DNA from: Porodaedalea pini
Lineage: Eukaryota > Basidiomycota > Agaricomycetes > Hymenochaetales > Hymenochaetaceae
DNA: 64,000 nucleotides
NCBI GenBank assembly: GCA_002794775.1
Contig: NBAY01000061.1
Location: 203,016-267,015, forward strand
Reading direction: 5' to 3'
The position numbers were made by a program, and so were the translations under genes. The notes beneath the pieces were generated by a model that was given only the letters and a program-made list of their open reading frames with translations, was not told where the DNA came from and did not search any database. Positions 36,421-45,591 of the stretch are shown piece by piece. Every line of letters begins with the position of its first letter. Positions within the stretch are counted from its first letter, which is position 1.

Positions 36421-36969
36421 TGACTAGGCAGTGTCATACTTCCTAGAGTATCTCATGACCTCACACTTTTGTTCAGATAGTGGGCAGATTGCAAAAATCA
36501 TATATTATAATATGCAAAATACATTGGATCTACTATCCTACTGGTGTAGCCATACACTTCCTTATCAGACTTGCTCCATGATGATGCATGTTAGATACCC
36601 ACATGTGTCTGCTATGTTCCTTGATGTTTGACTTCACCTACTTCCTCTTCACACCACAGAAGGACTGCAACACATTTGCTGTGAAGTGTCAGCATGACAT
36701 CGTCCCATTTGGTCATGACGCACAGGTGAGACATGTACAGTGCTTTTGCGCACTCGAACATCTCCAGTTGGATAGTCTCGAGAAGTGCAGGTATGGCAAT
36801 CTCCAGTTCTATGAGTGCTAGTAGCACTTGAACGCCTCAATCACATCACACAGAAAGTGTTTGCTTCTTCTGGATATCGACTGGACCGAGTTTGAGGCAA
36901 AGTAGCACATTCTGGACAAAAAGCCATTTGTAAGATTACAGGCAAACTGGGAAGCAAGAAATAATATGT
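36421..36969. other. part of the capture block without recognised genes
   Basis: About 550 bp. Short ORFs on both strands (for example QLDSLEKCRYGNLQFYEC on +) have no clear identity, though they may belong to another captured fragment. Confidence 0.35.
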
Positions 36970-37530
36970 TTACACCTTCTGTTCCCAGTCATTGAACTTG
37001 TAGCCAGGAGTGTAGCTGTTGAGTACATCCGCCTTCGCATGGATACCGGCTCTCCTGAGTGTCTTTGCGAGCTCCTCACAGCGGTTGTATAATGCCTGCT
37101 TATTAGTGTGCACAGTGATACCGCAGGGGTCAATGATTGCTTGGACGCTTGCGACATGTGATGAGAGAACAAGACCCTGGTTGTTGCCATGAATCATGAC
37201 CATGAATCCAATCGTGCATGTGCTTAGGCCCCACGAGTTCTGCCACACAAAATTTGCCACTGTTCGGACCTGTACATTGCGGATCGTCCAGGTCTTTGAC
37301 CATAATTTTAAACATCTCTGGCCGCAAAAAGTTTTGGCCAAGGCAATGCGACGGATGTCATGACCAGTTGTCAGAATGAAGCCTTCCATGGTCGTCATGT
37401 ATAGACCACCGGTGAACTTCTCCTTCTCAGACTTGATGCTGGGGATGGTGGGTATGGCGAGCAGCTCCTCATACACACACCAATTTAAGCCAAGAATTTC
37501 CCGTACTTCAGTGTCAGCCTCTTTCTTCAT
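36970..37530 (-). pseudogene. captured prolyl-tRNA synthetase fragment (catalytic/anticodon part)
   Basis: Unmistakable eukaryotic-type ProRS blocks: NWCVYEELLAIPTIPSIKSE, EKEKFTGGLYMTT, then VWQNSWGLSTCTIGFMVMIH, GNNQGLVLSSHVASVQAI, DPCGITVHTN and YTPGYKFNDWEQ. In working enzymes these are QNSWGLTTRTIG, HGDNxGLVLPPRVA and SPGWKFNHWE. The changes here (Arg to Cys, Pro-Pro to Ser-Ser) and the missing segments show decay. It belongs with the fragments at 39,190-39,933. Confidence 0.85.
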
Positions 37531-37679
37531 GAGATGCGCAGTGTGGCCTTCCTGCCATAGGAATTAGCACGTACAGAGGAATGGCTGGGGGCTCTTGAAC
37601 TCCCAGTGCACAACACTGTTCACTGGTTGAGCTTGAGGGGGTAGATCACGATAGCTCTTGATCTATTTGGCATAGTAGA

Positions 37680-38050
37680 GATACATGGCCATTTTTAAGT
37701 GGACATGCAATATGTACATGGACTCCTTGTGTTTCGTCCAGGCAAGCTCCTGCCTTGCATTTAGGCTCAAGCTGACATATGGGTCAGGTGTGCCTCCACC
37801 AATCTTAGTACCTTTCAGGCCATGTGTGGAGTGAATCGTGACCTGCAGCATGCTGATAGCAGTGTCAATTGGTGTGCCTGAGAGGAGCTGCTCAAGATTG
37901 AGGGTGAAGACTGGCACAAGGAGGGTCAGTGTGTGGTGGTGACAGTGAGGAGTCCAAGATGAGCTCACCATTCAGGTCATACATCATTGGTCTGAGGATA
38001 GAGTGAACCATGTCTTGGATGAAGGCAGACAGACCAGGAATCTAAACTAC
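37680..38050 (-). pseudogene. captured tricalbin fragment (end of SMP domain plus a C2 domain)
   Basis: IPGLSAFIQDMVHSILRPMM is the end of the SMP lipid-transfer domain. After a frame change come TLNLEQLLSGTPIDTAISML, LQVTIHSTHGLKGTKIGGG and DPYVSLSLNARQELAWTKH, a typical C2 domain of the ER-plasma membrane tether tricalbin. The fragment is flanked by FunK1 and ProRS pieces on the same strand. Confidence 0.8.
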
Positions 38051-38156
38051 CGTGTCAATGGAATTGTCAAATTCAATCAATAGATCATACCCACAAAGCC
38101 AACATCCGGTGGTGTGTCCGTGCCTCAACCATTCCAAACCCGTGCCACTTTCTATA

Positions 38157-39160
38157 CTACAACCATATGTCATCCTCTGCCAGTACTTGATGATCAGTGC
38201 CAGTCGTATCATTCTTCCCCTCTATCTGCACTATCTTGTGGTCGATCACCCTCACAACACCTTCCACATCCTTCAGGATCTTGTGCTCAAGCTTTTTCCG
38301 CAAGTCATCCACCCATGCATCCTTGATCACCGCATCTTGCCCATCAAGCACTGTCTTGAAGCATCCTGTCCCTCGTCCACGCACCGACTTCTCAATGTAA
38401 AGCGGCTCTTCACATTTGTGACACCCACCATTCAGCCAAATATGATAGCCACCCTCCTCCAACTTCTCAATTGTTGGATCATATCCCAAACAAATCTCAT
38501 CGACAAAGAGTATTCCACAGATGATGCAAACGAGTTTTTCAGGTTCTTGATTGATGTTGAAGTCCTCTGTACAAAGCAGACCGCTTCAGTCAAAGATGAA
38601 GAAAAACATTGTCGAGAACTAGAGAACGGCACCTAGGACAAATCGTCGGTTGTGCTGCACGGTGAAGACTATGCGAGCACAGTTGAGAAGTTCCCGATAT
38701 GCATCCCTCAATGCTTGAGTGGAAGCAGCAAATTTTAATTCGAGCAGTGCACAGACATCACGCCAAGCAGCATCTTCTGATTCAGCCTTGTCCTTGTCGA
38801 GCCCGATGCAATCAGGTTTCCAGATGCAGTTGACGGGAGCATCCGCAGGGGCGCGATCCCTGAAGCGAGCAGAGAATATGCGTGATTTAGGTGTAGTCCC
38901 GTTGATGCCATACCCCAAGCGAACACTGTCTGCTATTTCGTTGAGAAAATCGGCAACCTGCTCCTCATCCGACTTCTGTCAAACAGGCTTCCCATCCACA
39001 TCCATCTTTGACTCCGAAGCCTCCAATTCACTTTCAAATTCCTTCTTACTTGTCTGCCATTTCTCCCAGCATTTTTTTCTGTAGTCGGACGGATTGCTGA
39101 GTTCCTCAAGCTTGGAGCTCCCTCTGAAGATGCATGTCATATTGACCTTGATCAGTGCCT
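38157..39160 (-). pseudogene. captured FunK1-type protein kinase fragment
   Basis: On the minus strand: a segment with KSDEEQVADFLNEIADSVRL, then CIWKPDCIGLDKDKA, DVCALLELKFAASTQALRDA and FTVQHNRRFVLGAVL. A stop and frame change follow, then LVCIICGILFVDEICLGYDP and GRGTGCFKTVLDGQDAVIKD with AWVDDLR (the glycine loop/Lys region of fungal FunK1 kinases). FunK1 genes are expanded in agaricomycetes. This copy lacks the catalytic loop and is truncated. Confidence 0.75.
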
Positions 39161-39189
39161 ATAATACTTGTCAGCACAAAGTGAGGGAT

Positions 39190-39933
39190 TACAGAACAAT
39201 CAACGCACATTTGTATACCAACCCAGAAAGTAGACCTCTTTCTTCACACCAATAACAATCTTCACTGCGCCGTCGATTCTCCCTTCCTCCTTTCCTCCTT
39301 TGTTGCCTTTTTGTGGGCAGCAATTGCAGATGTGGGTGCAGCAGGCACCGCAGCATCAGTCTTGAGTTCCACAAAATCTACCTCGTTAAGCTTGGTCTCC
39401 CCAGTTTTGAGAGCACGCAAGTATGAAGCGATTTTGATTCCAGAGAAGAAGACAGTAGAATGGGAGGCGAGCATGTGTATGGTGAAGGGGGAATTCGACA
39501 CTGCAAGTGATGCATCAAGGACCGTGACAACCTTTGGGAACATGTCATGTCAGGTGCTAATAGTTAAACTGGATGAACTTGATCAAAGTGTGTGGACAGA
39601 TAAAGAGACTGTGCTCACGGGGGTCCTTATCCAACATGAAGGATTCTTTTAGCAGGTCCAGCGATGCGAGACACAACTCCTTCAAATCCAGCTTTTGCCT
39701 AGCATGCCTGAGTTAGTCTCTGTCTCTTTACGTGCGATGATGCCAACAGGAGCTACCACAGCAGATTTTGTGGTCTTTGGCTTGAAGGCAAGTGTTCTAA
39801 TAAGTTGAAAGTCAGACAGCACGCTGCTGCAAGCAATGGTGAATTTTACAAGTTGAAGTTGAAGTTGAAGTTGCGTCAAAATCAACATGCATGTGACTGA
39901 ATTCCCACGCTCTTGCTCGTGGATGGGTACCAT
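39190..39933 (-). pseudogene. captured prolyl-tRNA synthetase N-terminal fragment
   Basis: Reads LAFKPKTTKSAVVAPVGIIA and RKETETNSGMLGK, then after a break FPKVVTVLDASLAVSNSPFT and STVFFSGIKIASYLRALKTG (YbaK-like editing-domain region of fungal ProRS), a linker AVPAAPTSAIAAHKKATKEE, and past a stop VKIVIGVKKEVYFLGWYTN, the start of the catalytic core. The order matches ProRS, with FunK1 and tricalbin pieces lying between this part and 36,970-37,530. Confidence 0.75.
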
Positions 39934-39984
39934 CGAGCAAAAGCGTGGGAAATTAGACTTGGTGAATTTTGACGCATCTCACTG

Positions 39985-40410
39985 ACTCTCAGATCCTTAC
40001 TCACCACCTTCTACTTTTACCTGCTCAACAACCCCTTCACCCCAAAGTACTTTTTCAAAAAACTAGTGTGCTGAAGTTGGATGCTGTAGCAATGCACAGA
40101 CCATTCCTGGAGAACACAGTGCTTACTTTGACTTGAAGGCACTCTTTTATTAGCATGCAGAGGTTTGGGAGGAGAACAGCAAGATCTTCATCAAGGACAT
40201 CAAAAGCTCAAACAGCACTTTTATAAATGGTGTCTGACTCTCTACAGAAGGTGTAGAATTACACCCCTATGACATTGTGGTGCATTTGTTGCATCTTTGC
40301 TGTGTACATGGTAAAGTTTATAATGAGAGGTTACCAGTTCCACCAATGCCAGAGTCCTCTGTACATATTGACAAAGCAGCACACTCAGTGAAGAAAGGTT
40401 TTTAGCAGGT
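39985..40410 (+). pseudogene. captured FHA-domain fragment
   Basis: In one frame from about 40,157: HAEVWEENSKIFIKDIKSSN, STFINGV, a TGA, then LSTEGVELHPYDIVV. This is the core of a forkhead-associated phosphopeptide-binding domain (usual signature SSNGTFINGxRL). The spacing resembles SLMAP/Far10-like proteins of the STRIPAK complex. Opposite strand to the other captured pieces. Confidence 0.65.
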
Positions 40411-40679
40411 ATGTTCTGTCTGTTCTGTCTGTTCTTCTAAGTGTAAGCTCTGACTTATATTGATGTGTACTTGCAGCAGTCAGGCAACAATCCACAAGTT
40501 GCATTAGGTATCTTTGTGCTCAGTCTTGTGACTGCTACCATCTTATGGTGGGTAAAAGAGTAGAGACAATTTAAATCTATATAAATAAACATTTGAATGA
40601 GAGTGATACAATGCAGACTTGGGAACAGCCAAAAACAGTCTCCCAACCATAGTTATTATTCTATGCAGATATTTTTCTG

Positions 40680-41175
40680 ATTGATGAATATAGATTCTAA
40701 ATGCTAGTCATTACTCAGTTTTGACCTCAGGTTGATTTTCATCTATGGTACTATTTAGATTCTCTACTCAGCATCATTGTAGATATATATTACAGCTATA
40801 TCTGACTATTGATACTATATAACTATATGCTATATAGCTTTATGTAACTATGAGAGGCTATAAGCTATATAAAACTATATGTACTATACAATACTCTATC
40901 ACTATATACTATGCAACTTTACATGACTATGAGAGACTATGAGCTATGAGCTATATAGCTTTATGTGACTATCAGAGGCTATTAGCTATATGAAACTATA
41001 TGTACTATATAGTACTCTATCACTATGCACTAGGCAACTTTACATGACTATGAGAGGCTATGAGCTATATAAAACTATATGTACTATACAATACTCTATC
41101 ACTATGTACTATGCAGCTTTACATAACTATGGTATACTATATCCTACTATATGACTATATACTACTATAGCCAAC
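40680..41175. repeat. AT-rich tandem repeat array, right border of the capture block
   Basis: A unit of about 80-121 bp built on GCTATATAGCTTTATG, AACTATATGTACTATA and TACTCTATCACTAT recurs about three times (for example 40,829, 40,950; and 40,871, 40,992, 41,071). Many units are self-complementary (CTATATAG). Confidence 0.65.
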
Positions 41176-42267
41176 TATGGGTTTTTGCTGTTTTCCTGAT
41201 GCACTGTTCATAATGGAGACATGTCTCGGCAGAGCAGCCCTATCACCGAGTGGACCTGATACTGAATGGTGATCCAAGAATAACCCATGGGTCCACATGG
41301 TTATCCCCAATGGATTTGAATGGGAGGAATGACCACCCAAGCACAGCAATGCCACCTGATAGGCTATGCAGTGCCACAACCAAGGAAGACACTTTGAGAA
41401 GCAGGGAAGTAAAGCCCCGATATAGAAGCACATGGGAGAAGCAGGAAGTTAATTAAACTGGAGCATGTGGAGAACGTGGGAGCCCGACTACCTAAGTAGT
41501 GATGTACTCACCTGAGTGCATGGGTCATGACATCACGTGACTCACACCTGCAGTCCAAATTGCAGAATGCAAGCAAACCATTGGACGGAGTACATGTGCA
41601 TACATCCCCACCACAGCAGCCAAGTGCTGTAGCCACCTGAAACATAGGAAGGAGACAGAAGGGCATCTGGTTGGACAGAACGTAAAGAAATTAGAAATTC
41701 AGTAGGCTATATAAGGCCGAGTAACTAGCACCCAGATCCCCATTCTCTATTGCTTTTACAGTATGGTTTTAGCTACCTGCATAGCTATCTTCTTACTCCT
41801 ACCTCTACATCTATAACTACCACTGTGTAATATCCTCCTTGGTTGAATAACGAGTCCACCTCATACTGGGTTGAGGATTTGTCCCAAGTTGAATAAGGAT
41901 TGACTTTGATTGAGTAGACCCTCAGCTATGCCATGCTTAGAAGGTTCCTCTCATTGTCCACAGAACCCAGTCTGGTTGAGTGCATCTCAGCTACACCAAG
42001 CCTTGCAGTTTGCCTCCTAGACAACATTGCAGCATAACTGAATGTCTCTCGACTCTCTAGGGCATTACCTCCCCTATCTGCTGTAACTAAGTGCTTTCAA
42101 TACCAACCTCAGGTTCTACCTAATAAGGGCAGCAAAGGAGAAGCTGGCTACGGAATTAGTCAAAGATAAGTAAAGTCATCTCAGTAATACACCACTCAGA
42201 GGACCATACAGTCCAGAAGGCAACACCTTCATGGTCAAAGAATTGGAATATTCACCTGACCCTAACA
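41176..42267 (+). promoter_or_regulatory. right end of element E with LTR-like promoter region
   Basis: TATA box CTATATAAGG at 41,707-41,716, followed by CCCAGATCCCCATTCTC and a CT-rich stretch, then about 550 bp to the CCTAACA end. This is what a U3/R/U5 region looks like. No coding sequence is called, and the small frame 41,250-41,456 has no recognisable domain. Confidence 0.5.
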
Positions 42268-43339
42268 CATGCCAACCTCACGTACTTCAGGTTGGCACAG
42301 AAGCTAAGCTATCATCAAGCTTGCTGGCAGACAGAACTTGAAGAATTTGACTTCCACCTCAAGCACAAGTCGGGTAAGACAATGGGCAAGGCGGACCTGC
42401 TGTCACGCAAGGCGGGATACAACGAAGGCAAGGATGATAATGACGGTGTCATGTTCATCAAGGAGAAGTGGCTGAACTGTGAGGTGGTGCAGATGTCATG
42501 AGATGAGTTGTTGGAATGAGTGGGTGAAGCACAGAGGGCGCAGGATAAGTCGGAGAGGCCAACAGGTATGACAAAGGTCAACAGGATGTGGCAAATGAAG
42601 GGAAAGGTTTACATACTGTCAGTGAGGAAGAAGGCCATATTGTGGGAGTGTCATGACTTGGTACTAGTGGGGCATCTGGGAGTGTCAAAAACAGTGGAGC
42701 TTGTCCATCGAGACTTCTGGTGGGCGTCTATGTTCTCCAATGTCTGAGTGTATGTCCGAGGGTGTGATTGCTGTCAGCGAATGAAGGCTCTGAGGGTGTC
42801 GAGATCAAGGCCACTCCATCCGAATGCAGTTCCTGAAGGTCCTTGGGAAATTGTGACAGTCAATCTCATTGGAGAACTCCCAGACTCGAAGGGACATAAC
42901 GCAATCTGCGTCTTTGTGGATAGATTCTTGAAGTAGATGCACGTGATCCCAATGACGACAAAACTCTTGGCTGAAGGCATGGCCCAATTGTACCATGACC
43001 ATGTCTTCCACCTCCATGGCTTACCAAAGAAGATCATCCATGACCAAGGCACACAGTTCAATGCATTGATGATGAAAGAACTGTACAAACTTGTTAGGAC
43101 CAGTGTCGGAACAGGTGACTAATCTGTCCGATGTACCGGAACTAGTAGACGTCCTTCTTGAAGACTCGAGGTAAGCGTTCTTGAGCTAGTCGTATGGAGG
43201 GGTGATTGGCTTGTTGAGCGCTTGGTCTTTAGCAGGAGAATAACAGTAATAGCAGCGAGCTGTGGGCTCAAGCTGAACTAGTATTGAAGACGTATCAAGG
43301 GCAGAAGAATTTTGCTGAGGAGACAAGGGCGCTCCTGCT

Positions 43340-43360
43340 CGCCTCTTTATAGAGTTCAGG
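43340..43360 (-). promoter_or_regulatory. TATA box of element F
   Basis: Minus-strand CTCTATAAAGAGGC, about 250 bp before the CCTAACA end, in the place of an LTR promoter. Two copies of GCTATAAATAG also occur at about 43,483 and 43,571. Confidence 0.4.
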
Positions 43361-43604
43361 TTCTTTGAACCTTAGCTCCACAGCTAACCTAATTCTAACT
43401 AGTTGGGGAATGGCTTCTCCAATTCTCCCGTGATCCACAGTAATTCTCAGAACCTTCCGCTCCACTATGACATTGTTGCATGCTATAAATAGCTACTTGC
43501 GCCACTTGCTCCAAAGTTCCCATGCTTTACCCCACCGTTGTGGAGTATTGCATCATGGTGATGTCACTGTGCTATAAATAGCCACTTGGTTCCGAGAGTC
43601 TCAT

Positions 43605-44450
43605 TTATTCCCTTTCCAGGGATGAGTCATCCATTGGTTGGTCGGTAGATTCGGTGGTGTCTGTCTGGCTTCCTCCTGGTGTGGGGACTGGTAGTGGGTT
43701 TCCTTCACCACTTCTATCGTCTACTAGTCTGGTTGCTGCTATTAGGCGTTCTTCGTAGACCTGGGTGTATCCCACTGTTAAGCCAACTTTGCTGGGTGCT
43801 ACATCGATGCCAATTACCACTTTGAGTTGTACTCCATAATAGGTTTGGGTGGCGCGGCGGTCTACTGTTAAGTAGCCGTCGAAGCCCCTTCACCATGTAG
43901 TGATGAGGTCATCGATGATTTCATCTCTGAGTTCCCAGAGTTCATGATGCGCTTCTTGTTGTGTCTGGCGGGTAGTGATTGGCCAGTCGAGGAGAATTGC
44001 CCATCGGCCACATTGTCGGTGGTGTTCCCTTTGTGTGATCCATATTGTAAGGCCTGCTAGTGCTGCGTACATTTGTTCATCTGCTAGCCACCATTTGAGC
44101 TCGTGCATGTATGCCGTACTCGTCCTTCCCTGCATAACTGGCTCTTGCTGTCATTCGCTGAGCGGTCTGTGCTGCAAGGCAATGGGCATTGTGTTCTGTA
44201 CTGATACTGCTTCCAGGACGCGTAGGAAGATTCGCTCATGTGCTGCCCATGAGTAATGATACAGCTCTCGGCAGAAGTTGCACAGCTCCATTGACTCAGG
44301 TAGGTGCATTTTATCGCTTCGGCATGGCCATGCTGTTCGATATGCTTCTTGCACTCGCTTCCTGGCTTTGTCATAGATTGTTGCAGGTGCCTCCTGGTCG
44401 AATCCTGGCTGGTAGGCAAATTGGTTCATTGTTGATCCTGTTGATCCCAT
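43605..44450 (-). pseudogene. ORF of element F, about 281 codons with two TGA stops
   Basis: One continuous frame from ATG 44,450 (43 bp inside the element end) to 43,605, interrupted only by TGA at 44,151 and at about 43,890. It begins MGSTGSTMNQFAYQPGFDQE and contains YDKARKRVQEAYRTAWPCRS, HYSWAAHERIFLRVL, HELKWWLADEQMYAALAGLT, EAHHELWELRDEIIDDLIT, YGVQLKVVIGIDVAPSKVGL and an Asp/Ser/Thr-rich tail. Helix-rich and somewhat Gag-like, with no zinc knuckle. No family recognised. Confidence 0.5.
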
Positions 44451-45591
44451 GTCAATCTGCTGATCCTTCCTAAAATAGCAATTTCCTGTAACAAAACTCC
44501 TGCACATCAAAGGCAACCCATCAACAGCATACCACCTGCAGACGGATGGACAGACAGAACAAGTTGACCAAGAGCTCGAACAGTACCTTTGGCTCTTCAT
44601 TAACCATTGACAATTGGACTGGAAGGACTGGCTCCCACTAGCAGAGTTTGCATACAACAACCATGAACATTCGGCAACAAAAATGTCCCCCTTTTATGTG
44701 AATACAGGACACCATCCTTTAAGCTTTGACATGACGTGAACCTCATCTGCTAACATGTCAGTGGAAGAATTCACAAAGCACATCAAGAAGACTCATCACG
44801 TCGCAAAGGACAATCTGGTCAAGGCAGCAGAGGACATGAAGCACTACAATGATTGGATGGCAGAAACTTTGGTGGAGTACAAGGCTGGAGACAAGGTCTT
44901 CCTCAACGGGCAAAACATCAGCACAGATTCACTGATGAAGAAGCTGGCCGACAAGTGGTATGGCCCCTTCGACATCATTGACAAGGTAGGAGCAAGTGCA
45001 TACAAGCTCAAGCTCCCGAAGTGATGAAAAAGGTCCATCCTGTCTTCAATGAGGCCTTGCTGAAACCCGCCATCAAGCCGTCCTTTAAAAGCTAGAAGCA
45101 ACCACCACCACCACCACCACCACCTGACATCGTCGACAATGAAGAGGAGTATGAGATTGAGGAGGTTCTAGACTCGCGCTTACACCAAGGGAAGCTACAG
45201 TACCTCATCAAGTGGGTTGGCTACAATGAACTGACTTGGCAGCCTGAGATGGACTTTGGCAAGAACGCAAAGGAGGCAATCACAGAGTTCTATTAAAAAC
45301 ACCCTGGCGCACCTCGTAGACTCAAAATCCCTTGACAATGCCTCCATCTGATCTTTGTCGACACTGAACCCCACGACCATGATCATGGTTGGTCGGGATG
45401 CCCAACCTTAAAGGGGGGGTAATGTTAGGACTTGAACTTTTTCCTTTTCTCTTATTTTCCCCTTTTACCATTCCTTTTCTTTTAATCACTCCCTTTCCAT
45501 TATATTTAATCATCTTTCCAACCATTTCCCACACTCCTTGACATCTGACCTTCATTCATTCCATTTCTGCTCCTTTATGTAATCTTAGATA

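Larger units (their letters stand above)
35444..42267 (+). mobile_element. E: LTR-like element with an internal block of captured gene fragments
   Basis: 6824 bp, TGAAAGGAAATTTTTGC...CACCTGACCCTAACA, flanked by CATGC at 35439-35443 and 42268-42272. Removing it restores the RNase H reading of D (WSDHANLTYFRLAQKLSY). It has an ORF close to the left end (35595-36161) and a TATA-box region near the right end. Its middle (about 36,163-41,175) is bounded by AT-rich repeats and holds host gene fragments, so it may be a further nested element. No RT or transposase is present, so it is non-autonomous. Terminal repeats at the two ends of E were not found. Confidence 0.7.
43092..44493 (-). mobile_element. 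F: compact LTR-like element carrying its own ORF
   Basis: 1402 bp, on the minus strand TGTTACAGGAAATTGC...GACACTGGTCCTAACA, flanked by exact AAACT duplications (43087-43091, 44494-44498) in the integrase of D. Removing it restores the ELYKLLHIEGNP-type reading. One ORF fills about 60% of it, and a TATA box and promoter-like region follow. The CCTAACA end resembles that of E. It is either a solo LTR whose U3 carries a gene, or a very small LTR-type element. Confidence 0.7.
42268..45422 (+). pseudogene. pol of chromovirus D, part 2 (RNase H end, integrase, chromodomain), split by F
   Basis: FRLAQKLSYHQACWQTELEE, GKADLLSRKAGYNEGKDDND; integrase with RGCDCCQRMK, IVTVNLIGELP (first catalytic Asp changed to Asn), HDQGTQFNALM. 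It is interrupted by F at 43,092-44,493, then GQTEQVDQELEQ and the capsule-like tail KAGDKVFLNGQNIST. The chromodomain at about 45,140-45,290 has YLIKWVGYNELTWQP. Polypurine tract at 45,411-45,419 before the 3' LTR. Many stops. Confidence 0.85.

Noticed and set aside
36970..39933. A functional prolyl-tRNA synthetase gene
   Set aside because: Stops, frame changes, lost catalytic-region residues and foreign FunK1/tricalbin pieces in the middle. It is a captured, decayed copy.
36163..41175. A Helitron carrying gene fragments
   Set aside because: No TC start, no CTRR end with hairpin at a definable position, and no Rep/helicase. The idea remains open but unsupported.
43605..44450. Element F ORF as a virus-derived or kinase gene
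   Set aside because: No motif of any known family was recognised. Kept as unrecognised.
18177..45422. Long ORFs on the strand opposite to the pol genes of A, B and D
   Set aside because: They mirror the pol frames in every copy and carry no domains of their own.
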